A stretch of DNA of 24,315 bases from Clostridiales bacterium oral taxon 876 str. F0540. Its GTDB lineage: Bacteria; Bacillota; Clostridia; Clostridiales; Clostridiaceae. Both the position numbers and the translations under genes were made by a program. Positions 15,848-23,174 of this stretch are shown here, piece by piece. Where the stretch lies: contig KE993480.1 in the NCBI GenBank assembly GCA_000466585.1, forward strand, positions 7,405 through 31,719, written 5' to 3'. The notes beneath the pieces are model-generated. The model saw only the letters and a program-made list of their open reading frames with translations. It searched no databases and had not been told where the DNA came from. Within the stretch, counting starts at the first letter, position 1, and each line of letters starts with the position of its first letter.

Positions 15848-16783
15848 TTAGAATAATGCGCTATCAGGCTCAATTTTCTTAACAATAGCATTTACTGTTA
15901 ATACAAGGAAGAGACCGAAAATAGATTGATAAAAACCAACAGCTGCACCTTGTGAAAAATTAAACTGACCAACTAAGCTTCTGAATACAAAAGTATCGAT
16001 AATATCTGTCTGCTTATATAACACTGAGTTATTACCAATAAGATTATAGAAAAGATCAAATTAACCCTTTAATATACCGCCTAAACCAAATAGGAATAAT
16101 AATATAAAGGTTGGCTTTAATAAAGGAACTATAATGCAACGAATTTTTTGCCAAGCTGTAGCACCATCAAGCTCTGCTGCCTCATAAATTTCACTGCTGA
16201 TACCTGTTATTGCTGCTAGATAAATAATCATGCCGTAACCTGTGCTTGCCCAAAGTTTAAAGAAAACAATGATATATTTCCATATCCCCTGATCTGAATA
16301 AAAGTCATGTTTTGCAATCCCAAAGTTTGTAAGTATTGTATTAATAAAGCCATGATTAAAATTAAAAAAGTTATATGCGAAAAATCCTACAATTACCATT
16401 GAAATAAAATGTGGTAATAAGATAATTGACTGAGATAACTTTTTGAACCATCTGCTTTTAACCTCTGAAATCATAATTGCAAAAGCTACCTGAGATATGT
16501 TTGTCAGTGCTAAAAACACAAGGTTGTAAAGCAAGGTATTCTTTGTAATTCTCCAAAGATCTCCTGTCTTAACCAGAAACTCAAAATTTTTAAGCCCAAC
16601 AAAGTTACTTCCAAAAATACCTTTACCAATGTTATAGTCAACAAAAGCAATATAAGCACCTGGCATTGGTATATAAGAAAATATTATGAAATAAATAATT
16701 ACCGGGGATATCATCAGAAACAAAATTTTCTTCCGCTTTAATTCATCAATAAAGCCTTTCGTATTCCCATTAGTTTTCGCCAT
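15848..16783 (-). pseudogene. ABC sugar permease, LplB type, interrupted by in-frame TAA
   Basis: The first gene of the leftward operon. From ATG 16783 the frame encodes 240 residues of an LplB-type permease, including the EAA loop (YEAAELDGATAWQKIRCIIVP), and stops at TAA 16063-16061 after GGILKG. Reading straight on in the same frame gives 70 more residues, beginning FDLFYNLIGNNSVLYK and ending KKIEPDSALF, to a TAA at 15850-15848. That tail is exactly what the family has, and the conserved GILxGNFD motif shows the stop replaces an asparagine codon. Unbroken length would be 311 residues, normal for the family. The cause could be a nonsense mutation, a sequence error or read-through. A product ending at 240 lacks the last transmembrane segment. 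Confidence 0.88.
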
Positions 16784-16848
16784 ATGCTAAACCCACCCTT
16801 CTAAATATTCATTTTTACGTCTCTTGCAATCTTCACGTCAGTTTCCTT

Positions 16849-16866
16849 TGAGGAAATGTTTTCAGC
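16849..16866. promoter_or_regulatory. Putative LacI-type operator 3 (degenerate)
   Basis: TTGAGGAAATGTTTTCAG. The left part repeats the sequence at 16902-16915 exactly (TTGAGGAAATGTTT). It lies in the leftward leader. Confidence 0.5.
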
Positions 16867-16880
16867 ACTATAGTTGAATT

Positions 16881-16898
16881 AGTGGAAACATTTCCACT
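16881..16898. promoter_or_regulatory. Putative LacI-type operator 1 (perfect arms)
   Basis: AGTGGAAA-CA-TTTCCACT is an 18-base inverted repeat with perfect arms. It lies about 45-60 bases downstream of the predicted leftward start, where a bound repressor would block elongation. It also resembles a catabolite-control (cre) site except for the central CA. Confidence 0.75.
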
Positions 16899-16903
16899 AG
16901 CTT

Positions 16904-16920
16904 GAGGAAATGTTTCCACT
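16904..16920. promoter_or_regulatory. Putative LacI-type operator 2
   Basis: GAGGAAA-TG-TTTCCACT follows operator 1 at a spacing of about two helical turns, and TTTCCACTAGCT is repeated after each. This suggests duplication of one operator unit and cooperative binding. Confidence 0.7.
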
Positions 16921-16948
16921 AGCTACTAAAAATTAACTTTATGAGTAA

Positions 16949-16977
16949 ATTGTATTCGTTATCAACATATTTGTCAA
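16949..16977 (-). promoter_or_regulatory. Promoter of the leftward transport operon
   Basis: Minus-strand TTGACA (16977-16972), a 17-base spacer and TACAAT (16954-16949). Transcription would start near 16942, just before the operator cluster, leaving a leader of about 160 nt before the permease. Confidence 0.8.
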
Positions 16978-17037
16978 TCAGTTTTTTGTATGAATTTATA
17001 AATTTGTTACCAAATCGTTACACTTTGCCTATTCAGG

Positions 17038-17066
17038 TTGACAAAAAAAGCTAATTCTTATATACT
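17038..17066 (+). promoter_or_regulatory. Promoter of the GH94 phosphorylase gene
   Basis: TTGACA (17038-17043), a 17-base spacer and TATACT (17061-17066). Downstream, GGAAAA-like half-sites and AAAACGTTTCC (17116-17124) lie in the leader and may bind the LacI-type regulator or CcpA. Confidence 0.85.
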
Positions 17067-17169
17067 TTTAATGAAAATAAAAACATTTTCATAACATTTT
17101 CCTTAATATCGCAAAAACGTTTCCACAAAAAATAAATTACTTATTTTTTTAGAAAGGACTGTTCGCAAA

Positions 17170-20100
17170 ATGAATAAAATCAACAGTTTTATAGATATTA
17201 AGCAGGATAAAGCGCTGTATCGTTTTCTTCCAAGCGGCGATATTTTCACATTTACCTACGATAAATTTCTGATTAATCAGTTTCGTGGCAATGTAAAAGA
17301 TGGTTCTGCAAATAATATTTATCTACGAATTTATGATGGAGAATCTATAAAAGTCTATCCCCTTCTAGGGATTAGATCGAAAAGTATTGTTTCAGCAACT
17401 TCTGACTCATTAATTTATGAGGGCACTATTGAAGAAATAAACTATAAAGTTACCTTTCACCCAGTGAATCATATTTGGTTTTGGAACATAACCTTAGAAG
17501 GTTCAAACAAAAGTGTTGACCTAATATACGGCCAGGATATAGGAATTGCTGAAGAGAATGGTGTCTATACTAATGAACTTTATATATCTGAGTATCTTGG
17601 TCACTCTGTTTTTGAATGCGATAATGGTTATGTTGTATGTTCAAGACAGAACATGCCAAATTCGAATTGTTTTCCATATATACAGCAGGGTGTAATAGGT
17701 GCTAAAGCAGTACACTACTCTACTGATGGGTTACAATTTTTCGGATTGTCCTATAAAGAAACAAATACACCTGAAATTTTAACCTCAAATTTATTAGATC
17801 GTAATCTTCAGTATGAATTTGCTTATACTGCATTACAAACAGAAAAGATTAACCTTAATGGAGAACATTCATTATCCTTTTACGGACTTTTTCTTCCGAC
17901 TCATCCTGAAGCAGTAAGGGAATTAGAATTCGAAGCTCAAATTAAAGAAGCATACATAGAAGCACAAAAGGAATTTAGCCAAGCTAAATTAATAGATACG
18001 ATAAAAATTAAAAAAGAATTTTCTATGCCTTTTTCATCTCCATCTTTTACAGAAGATGAAATAAACGCTTTATATCCAGATAGAATCTTAGAAGAAAAAA
18101 AGGATGGCAAACTACTTTCTTTTTTTACTACTGAACATTCTCATATTGTAACAAAATATAAAGAAATTTTAACTGAAAGACCTCATGGCACAATCATTAT
18201 TACGCCTCCTAATACAAAAAATGTTGATAATCACATTATATCTTCAACGCAGTATATGTATGGGATATTTAACAGCCATGTTGTTACAGGAAACACTGAT
18301 CTTCATAAGCTTATTTCAAGCCCAAGAGGTTTCTTAAACATTATGAAGAACAGCGGGCAACGTATTTACTTACGCATAAATGGAGAATATCAACTGCTGA
18401 CACTGCCAGGTATGTTTGAAATGGGGATGAATTATTCAAAATGGTATTATAAATTACCTGATGATATCCTCACAATAAACGCTTACACTGCTGTTGACAG
18501 ATCCGACTTAATACTAGAGGTTTCAAGCAAGAACAATAAAAAGTATGATTACATCATAACTAATCAGCTAGTCATGGGTAATAATGAGTATACAAAAGAC
18601 ATTAATTACACAGAAATTGAAGATGGTATTCGCTTTGATCTTGATACAGAAAACTATCCGGGACTTCATTATGATCTTACTATTCCCGGTCAGGACTTTA
18701 CTTTATGTGATGACCGTATCTTCTTTGAAGATGAAAAACCTTTTGATGAGACTTTTTTAACTATCTCATTATCAAACACCGGCAGCTTTCAGCTGGTAAT
18801 AAAGGCTTACTTAACAGAAAATGATATTTCACATAATGCGAAGTACACACTGCCGGAAGAGCAGAAAAAAGCCTATGCTTTTTACCAGGATCTAATTAAT
18901 AGTTTTCACTTAGATATCGACAATACAAACAATAAAGAGAGAATACAAATACTTAACGAGACCATCTGGTGGTACTCTCATAACGCTATGATTCATTTTT
19001 CAATGCCGCATGGTTTAGAACAGCCTGGAGGGGCTGCATGGGGTACGCGTGATGTCTGCCAAGGTCCGATGGAATTCTTCTTAGCAACTCAAAATTATTC
19101 CATTATGAGAAGTATGCTGCTAATTATTTTCTCTCACCAGAATATCGATACAAAAGAATGGCCTCAATGGTTTATGTTTGATAAATATCCAATTAACGCA
19201 GGAGAATGCCACGGAGATATTATTTTCTGGCCATTAAAGAGTGTTTCAGACTACATCCTGGCATCAGGTGATAAGGAGATATTAAATGAGCTGCTTCCTT
19301 ATGACGGTGCTCCGGAGCGTAAGGAAACATTACTACAGCACATATGCTATGCGTTAGAAAACATTAAGGAAACTAGGTTTATTAAAGACACCGGCCTAAT
19401 AACCTATGCAGGTGGTGACTGGGACGACACGCTTCAGCCAGCAAGCGAAGAACTTAAAACAAAGTTAGTAAGTTCTTGGACTGTTGCTCTAGCTTATCAA
19501 ACCTTTAATTCTCTTTCTGAAGCACTTACCGGTATTCATAATGATTTATCACAGGAGTTTGCTTCATTAGCTTCCTTAGTAAAAAAATCCTTCCATGACA
19601 TTTTAATAAAAGATAATGTAATAGCCGGATTTTTAGAGTGCGATGATAAATATCGTTACATGCTTCACCCTGACGATGAATCTACAGGTATTCACTATCG
19701 TCTGCTGCCAATGACAAGAAGTATTATTGCCGAACTGGTAGATGAGGAGCAAGCAATAAAAAATGCAGCTACTATTCAAGACAATTTAAAGTGTCCGGAT
19801 GGTGTGCGTCTGATGGATTGCCCTGCTCATTATGATGGAGGAGTCAGCCATCTATTCAAACGTGCAGAACAAGCTGCAAATGTCGGACGTGAGATAAGCC
19901 TTCAATATACACATGCCCACATTCGTTATATCGAGGCAATGGCAAAAATGGGTAATGGCGAAGAAGCATGGAATTCACTTTTCACTATTAATCCAATACT
20001 CATTCAACATAGTGTTAAAAATGCTAATATCCGTCAAAGCAACCTATATTTCAGCAGTTCTGATGGAGATTACTATGATCGTTATGAGTATGAGAAAAAC

Positions 20101-20475
20101 TTCGGATTGTTAAAAACAGGTGATATAAAGGTAAAGGGAGGATGGAGACTTTATTCCAGCGGCCCCGGAATTTATATAAGACAATTAGTAAGCAACGTAC
20201 TTGGTATTCGTTTTAATAAAGAAGGTCTTATTATTGATCCTGTTTTGCCGGCTGAATTAGATGGGCTAAAATTCACATACCAATGCTTTGGCAGGGCCTT
20301 GCATTTTGAATTTAGAATTAGCGAAGCCGGTACTACAAAAGCATGTAATAATAAAAAAGAAATACCATCTTCTCCTGTAATAAACCCATATAGAACTGGT
20401 GGTATCTTAATATCCAAAGAAGAGCTCACAAGCTGCGGAGATAATATAACTATATATTTTAAAGCATTTAATTAA
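17170..20475 (+). CDS. GH94 phosphorylase, probably 1,2-beta-oligoglucan (sophorooligosaccharide) phosphorylase
   Basis: A 1101-residue cytoplasmic enzyme of glycoside hydrolase family 94. An N-terminal beta-sandwich region is followed by the (alpha/alpha)6 catalytic barrel (about 580-1010). The barrel carries GAAWGTRDVCQGPMEF, GECHGDIIFWPL and GGDWDDTLQP (residues 748-757), which holds the general-acid aspartate. A C-terminal beta domain ends the protein. The family reversibly splits a beta-glucoside with phosphate to give glucose 1-phosphate. Cellobiose-type members have about 800 residues. A length of about 1100 is characteristic of 1,2-beta-oligoglucan phosphorylases, which sit beside GH3 and ABC importer genes in Listeria, as here. 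Substrate assignment is therefore inference from length and context. The promoter is TTGACA-17-TATACT; AGAAAGGA lies about 11 bases before the ATG. Confidence 0.85.
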   Translation: MNKINSFIDIKQDKALYRFLPSGDIFTFTYDKFLINQFRGNVKDGSANNIYLRIYDGESIKVYPLLGIRSKSIVSATSDSLIYEGTIEEINYKVTFHPVNHIWFWNITLEGSNKSVDLIYGQDIGIAEENGVYTNELYISEYLGHSVFECDNGYVVCSRQNMPNSNCFPYIQQGVIGAKAVHYSTDGLQFFGLSYKETNTPEILTSNLLDRNLQYEFAYTALQTEKINLNGEHSLSFYGLFLPTHPEAVRELEFEAQIKEAYIEAQKEFSQAKLIDTIKIKKEFSMPFSSPSFTEDEINALYPDRILEEKKDGKLLSFFTTEHSHIVTKYKEILTERPHGTIIITPPNTKNVDNHIISSTQYMYGIFNSHVVTGNTDLHKLISSPRGFLNIMKNSGQRIYLRINGEYQLLTLPGMFEMGMNYSKWYYKLPDDILTINAYTAVDRSDLILEVSSKNNKKYDYIITNQLVMGNNEYTKDINYTEIEDGIRFDLDTENYPGLHYDLTIPGQDFTLCDDRIFFEDEKPFDETFLTISLSNTGSFQLVIKAYLTENDISHNAKYTLPEEQKKAYAFYQDLINSFHLDIDNTNNKERIQILNETIWWYSHNAMIHFSMPHGLEQPGGAAWGTRDVCQGPMEFFLATQNYSIMRSMLLIIFSHQNIDTKEWPQWFMFDKYPINAGECHGDIIFWPLKSVSDYILASGDKEILNELLPYDGAPERKETLLQHICYALENIKETRFIKDTGLITYAGGDWDDTLQPASEELKTKLVSSWTVALAYQTFNSLSEALTGIHNDLSQEFASLASLVKKSFHDILIKDNVIAGFLECDDKYRYMLHPDDESTGIHYRLLPMTRSIIAELVDEEQAIKNAATIQDNLKCPDGVRLMDCPAHYDGGVSHLFKRAEQAANVGREISLQYTHAHIRYIEAMAKMGNGEEAWNSLFTINPILIQHSVKNANIRQSNLYFSSSDGDYYDRYEYEKNFGLLKTGDIKVKGGWRLYSSGPGIYIRQLVSNVLGIRFNKEGLIIDPVLPAELDGLKFTYQCFGRALHFEFRISEAGTTKACNNKKEIPSSPVINPYRTGGILISKEELTSCGDNITIYFKAFN

Positions 20476-20488
20476 TTTTCAAGCGGAA

Positions 20489-20597
20489 GCGAGGTTAATG
20501 TCCTAAATGGACATTAACGGGCTGGCTAGCCAGTGGAAACTGGCGAGAACAGACAGCTCAGTGATTAATTGCTCAGTCTTCCGACTAAAAGGAGGAA
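20489..20597 (+). repeat. Structured leader element, copy A (upstream of the PhnP-like gene)
   Basis: This 109-nt twin of 6014-6123 fills nearly all of the gap between the phosphorylase stop and the next gene. Pairings visible: CGGAAG (20484-20489) with CTTCCG (20578-20583); GTTAATGTCC (20494-20503) with GGACATTAAC (20509-20518); GGGCTG (20519-20524) with CAGCTC (20554-20559). Inside the last stem, GCCAGT-GGAA-ACTGGC (20529-20544) has a GNRA loop. CTTCC (20578-20582) can alternatively pair with the ribosome binding site GGAGG (20591-20595). Against copy B, A-T at 20532/20541 becomes G-C, a true compensatory change. Read as a candidate translational regulatory RNA. Confidence 0.7.
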
Positions 20598-20602
20598 TTT
20601 TT

Positions 20603-21436
20603 ATGAGAATACAATTTCTTGGAACTGCTGCTGCTGAAGGGTGGCCAGCATTATTCTGCACTTGTAATAACTGTCAAAGAGCACGTGAACTAAAGGGTAA
20701 AAATTACCGTTCCAGAGCTCAGGTGCTGATTAACGATGATTTAATTTTTGATTTTGGTCCTGATTCTTTCTATCATGCAATGGCCTTTGATCTTGATTTT
20801 TCAAAGATACAAACTGTCCTTATGACTCATTCACATATGGATCATCTTTATCCTCTGGATTTAATATTAAGAGGAATCCCTTATGCCTATGACAGGGACA
20901 AAAATAAGATGACTATATACGGAAACGAAAAATGTGAAGCTTTGTATAATCGTATGCTTGTTGAAGAAGATGATTCTGCAAATCTCAAAGATTGTATTGA
21001 TTATAGTGTAATCAAAGCTTTTGAAGGCTTTAAGTCTCATGGCTATGATATTCTTCCTCTTCAGGCACAGCATGATCCAAGAGAAAGCTGCCTTGTATAC
21101 AGCTTAACCGACAAAGACGGAAAAAGATTATTTTATGGAAATGACACAGGCGATATTACAGAAGAAACTTGGAAGCATATAAAATCTCTTTACTTTGATG
21201 TAGTTAGTCTGGATTGTACAATGGGTGGAACTCCGGGATGCAAAAGCCACATGGGACTTGAGGAAACTATAATTCTCAGAAATAAAATGCTAGAAGTAGG
21301 CTGTGCTGACGAGAATACTAAATTTGTAATAACTCATTTTTCTCATAACGGTTGTCTTTTACATCATGAATTAGAAGAGAAAGTTAAGGACCTTGGAATG
21401 CTAGTAGCTTATGACGGTATGATACTGGATATATAA
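20603..21436 (+). CDS. Metallo-beta-lactamase-fold hydrolase, PhnP-like
   Basis: A 277-residue cytoplasmic protein. The dinuclear metal motif is H76-S-H78-M-D80-H81. Further metal-ligand candidates lie in YGNDTGD and THFSHNG. The N-terminal C19-x-C21-x2-C24 cluster matches the extra zinc site of PhnP-type phosphodiesterases, which open phosphoribosyl cyclic phosphate. No other phosphonate gene is nearby, so the actual substrate is unknown. A longer frame from 20507 exists, but its first 32 codons lie inside the structured leader. GGAGG seven bases before 20603 fixes the start. It follows the phosphorylase and may be co-transcribed, with translation set by copy A. Confidence 0.9.
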   Translation: MRIQFLGTAAAEGWPALFCTCNNCQRARELKGKNYRSRAQVLINDDLIFDFGPDSFYHAMAFDLDFSKIQTVLMTHSHMDHLYPLDLILRGIPYAYDRDKNKMTIYGNEKCEALYNRMLVEEDDSANLKDCIDYSVIKAFEGFKSHGYDILPLQAQHDPRESCLVYSLTDKDGKRLFYGNDTGDITEETWKHIKSLYFDVVSLDCTMGGTPGCKSHMGLEETIILRNKMLEVGCADENTKFVITHFSHNGCLLHHELEEKVKDLGMLVAYDGMILDI

Positions 21437-21444
21437 CTCAGCTT

Positions 21445-21460
21445 ATAAATGCGCATTTAT
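21445..21460. repeat. Perfect 16-bp palindrome ATAAATGCGCATTTAT
   Basis: Perfect inverted repeat between the hydrolase stop and its terminator. It could be a protein site or a small hairpin in the 3' end of the mRNA. No function can be assigned. Confidence 0.4.
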
Positions 21461-21465
21461 TATAT

Positions 21466-21506
21466 AAAAAAGAGCTTATCCTTTTATTAGGATAGGCTCT
21501 TTTAAA
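21466..21506. terminator. Intrinsic terminator of the phosphorylase/hydrolase transcript (bidirectional)
   Basis: AAAAGAGCTTATCC (21468-21481) pairs with GGATAGGCTCTTTT (21490-21503) with one G-T pair. T-runs occur in both directions, so it can end transcripts arriving from either side. Confidence 0.92.
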
Positions 21507-21532
21507 TTTATTATTTTTGGCGGAACGAATGG

Positions 21533-21630
21533 GATTTGGTTCATGGACGCTTAAGAGCGGTTGCTTCTAGGATACCAATTGTCCTTCAGAGCTAAATAAC
21601 CCGTTTTGCCTCGCTTAGATTTACCAAATC
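21533..21630. ncRNA. Candidate structured RNA or mobile RNA element remnant
   Basis: GATTTGGT (21533-21540) and ACCAAATC (21623-21630) are perfectly complementary and close a 98-nt domain. Inside are the hairpin CGCT-TAAG-AGCG (21548-21559), the stem GGTT/AACC (21559-21562 with 21598-21601) and, within that, AGGA/TCCT (21569-21572 with 21582-21585). The stretch is richer in G+C than its flanks and has no coding frame. It sits downstream of the small membrane-protein gene and next to a terminator. On the minus strand, GCGAGG followed closely by ACGGG recalls the leader elements, but the match is too short to claim homology. The strand is uncertain. Confidence 0.45.
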
Positions 21631-21663
21631 AGTTAAATTATATAATCAACTATTAATATACTG

Positions 21664-22017
21664 TTATTTTATAAACCAGTTCCTAATGAACAAAAATATC
21701 AACAATAAAAGTGGAACTAAGAAAATTAATCCATAAATTTCTTTGCCGCTAAATATAAGAATCATCATCAACTGAAATGAAACTATGATTCCACATGCTA
21801 AAACTGCTATAATAATAGCCTTAAGTCTTGTTTCCTGTGCAAAAAACATATAATAATATTTTTTAATACTAAATAAAATTGCAAGACAAAAACAAATCGC
21901 TGCAGGTATTACGATTATATTTCCAATATATGCATAGGACTTAATCTTAAACTGAAGCACCTTAGATATAATTGATAAGAAGAGTCCAATAATCAGAAAA
22001 AAAATATTTAATTTCAT
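21664..22017 (-). CDS. Small membrane protein of unknown function
   Basis: 117 residues, nearly all hydrophobic, with four predicted transmembrane segments (about 4-22, 31-50, 66-87 and 92-112) and a basic C-terminal end (FIRNWFIK). I do not recognise a family. It is supported as a gene by GAGGAA eight bases before ATG and a strong promoter about 40 bases upstream. It is monocistronic and lies between the structured stretch at 21533-21630 and the XRE regulator gene. Confidence 0.7.
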   Translation of the reverse strand: MKLNIFFLIIGLFLSIISKVLQFKIKSYAYIGNIIVIPAAICFCLAILFSIKKYYYMFFAQETRLKAIIIAVLACGIIVSFQLMMILIFSGKEIYGLIFLVPLLLLIFLFIRNWFIK

Positions 22018-22055
22018 CTATATATTCCTCATTTTTGACAATATTAATTAATGCC

Positions 22056-22084
22056 ATTATATAGTAGGACTGATATTTTGTAAA
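22056..22084 (-). promoter_or_regulatory. Promoter for the small membrane protein
   Basis: Minus-strand TTTACA (22084-22079), a 17-base spacer and a perfect TATAAT (22061-22056). The transcript would start near 22049, about 30 bases before the ATG. Confidence 0.8.
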
Positions 22085-22181
22085 TTAACAGCCTAATAAG
22101 GTTGCCTCTTAATAAGAAATCAAATTTCTATAAAAAAAAGAAACATATATAGTTTTTTAACTAATAGATAATTTGGAATTT

Positions 22182-22787
22182 CTAAACCAGTAACAATTTT
22201 ACATACTGAATTAATCTAAATAAAAAATACATTCCTATAGTGATAACTAGTGCAATCAATCCTGAACAAATTACTGCTAACACGTTTTGATATGGGCGTT
22301 TTACAACTTCATAACGCTTTTCAATTTGATCAAGTTTTTTTCCTTCTGTAAAAGCTATAATTTCTCTGTATGTTTGAATGTCATGAGCTTTCTTTTGCTT
22401 TTCAACGCATATTGCATAATGCATTGTAACGCCAAATAGCACTAACCAGATTACAATTCCAATAAAATTTAAGAAAAGAAATAGTGGAACGACCAATACT
22501 GCTGTTGCAATAAGTAGTACAGTAAAAATCATGCCATCACGGTTAAACCTTTTAATATCCTCTGTTTTAATTTCTTCTTTCATTTCCTCCAAATCTCCTT
22601 TAACTAGAATATCAAGAGAAACACCAAAGAGATTGCTTAATAGCACCAGGCTATTTATATCAGGATAATTCTTGCCGTTTTCCCAGTTTGAAATTGTCTG
22701 CCGAGTTACAAATATTTTTTCAGCCAAATCCTCCTGCTATAATTTTGAGTCGAGCCTATATTTTTTTATTTGTTTACTAATGACCAC
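22182..22787 (-). pseudogene. XRE-family membrane-anchored regulator, interrupted by in-frame TAG
   Basis: Reading from GTG 22787 (AGGAGG nine bases upstream) gives VVISKQIKKYRLDSKL, then TAG at 22739-22737, then QEDLAEKIFVTRQTISNWENGKNYPD in the same frame. Together these form a normal XRE helix-turn-helix, with the stop in place of the usual serine of SQEDLA. The rest has a linker rich in acidic and basic residues and three hydrophobic segments (two near the middle, one near the C-terminus), as in membrane-bound XRE regulators of Firmicutes. Restart at TTG 22727 is unlikely: GGAGG is only two bases away and the first DNA-binding helix would be lost. It is either a recent pseudogene or a sequence error. 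Confidence 0.85.
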
Positions 22788-23174
22788 TTTGATATTCCTC
22801 CTGATTACATTCTATTGTTCGGAGCGTTCCCATGCTATCAAACCTATTTTACATCGCTGCTTTTTAGTATGTAAAATGGATTTTACATTCCATTTTATTG
22901 CGCTATTAGTGTGTATTAAACGAATTTTTATTTATCTTTCATTTAAAGCCTATTTAATTCTTTTATTATAACATATTTTGTAAATACAGTGCTGCTCATG
23001 ATACGGTTCGTCGTAGACGTTTAATTAATCCAATGTGACAAAAATGCAAGGAATAAACATCACTTTGTAAGACGAAGAAATGGATTATAACTCCCATGTT
23101 TATTATAATCAAATAGAAAATAAGACATGACAAATAATTTTCAATCAGCTTATCATGCATATGGAGGTATTTAA
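22788..23174. other. Intergenic region between divergent XRE and hydrolase genes
   Basis: This 387-base stretch has no convincing gene. It contains the inverted repeat at 22869-22888, a third copy of its half (ATTTTACAT, 22846-22854) and a possible -10 (TATAAT, 23104-23109) for the hydrolase without a good -35. A minus-strand frame of 89 codons (22996-23265) overlaps the hydrolase start and looks spurious. Confidence 0.6.
22869..22888. promoter_or_regulatory. Inverted repeat, possible operator of the XRE regulator
   Basis: ATGTAAAAT-GG-ATTTTACAT has perfect 9-base arms. The half-site ATTTTACAT recurs at 22846-22854, about 15 bases away. It lies about 80-100 bases before the XRE start, a usual place for autoregulation. 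The binding protein is not shown. Confidence 0.45.

Larger units (their letters stand above)
16784..17169. promoter_or_regulatory. Divergent control region of the carbohydrate island
   Basis: This 386-base gene-free stretch separates the leftward transport operon from the rightward phosphorylase gene. It holds two outward-facing sigma-A-type promoters, three clear GGAAA-N2-TTTCC-type operator sites to the left of both promoters, and weaker half-sites (17095-17126) between the rightward promoter and the phosphorylase start. Confidence 0.85.

Noticed and set aside
16881..16920. Catabolite-responsive (cre) sites only
   Set aside because: The central CA/TG and the GTGGAAA/TTTCCAC arms fit a dedicated LacI-family operator better, although CcpA binding cannot be excluded, especially at 17116-17124.
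20507..20602. Upstream in-frame ATG extending the PhnP-like hydrolase by 32 residues
   Set aside because: The extension lies inside the structured leader shared with 6014-6123, has no homology to the family, and a perfect GGAGG precedes the ATG at 20603.
22727..22729. TTG as the true start of the XRE-type protein
   Set aside because: GGAGG is only two bases away and the resulting protein would miss the first helix of the DNA-binding domain.
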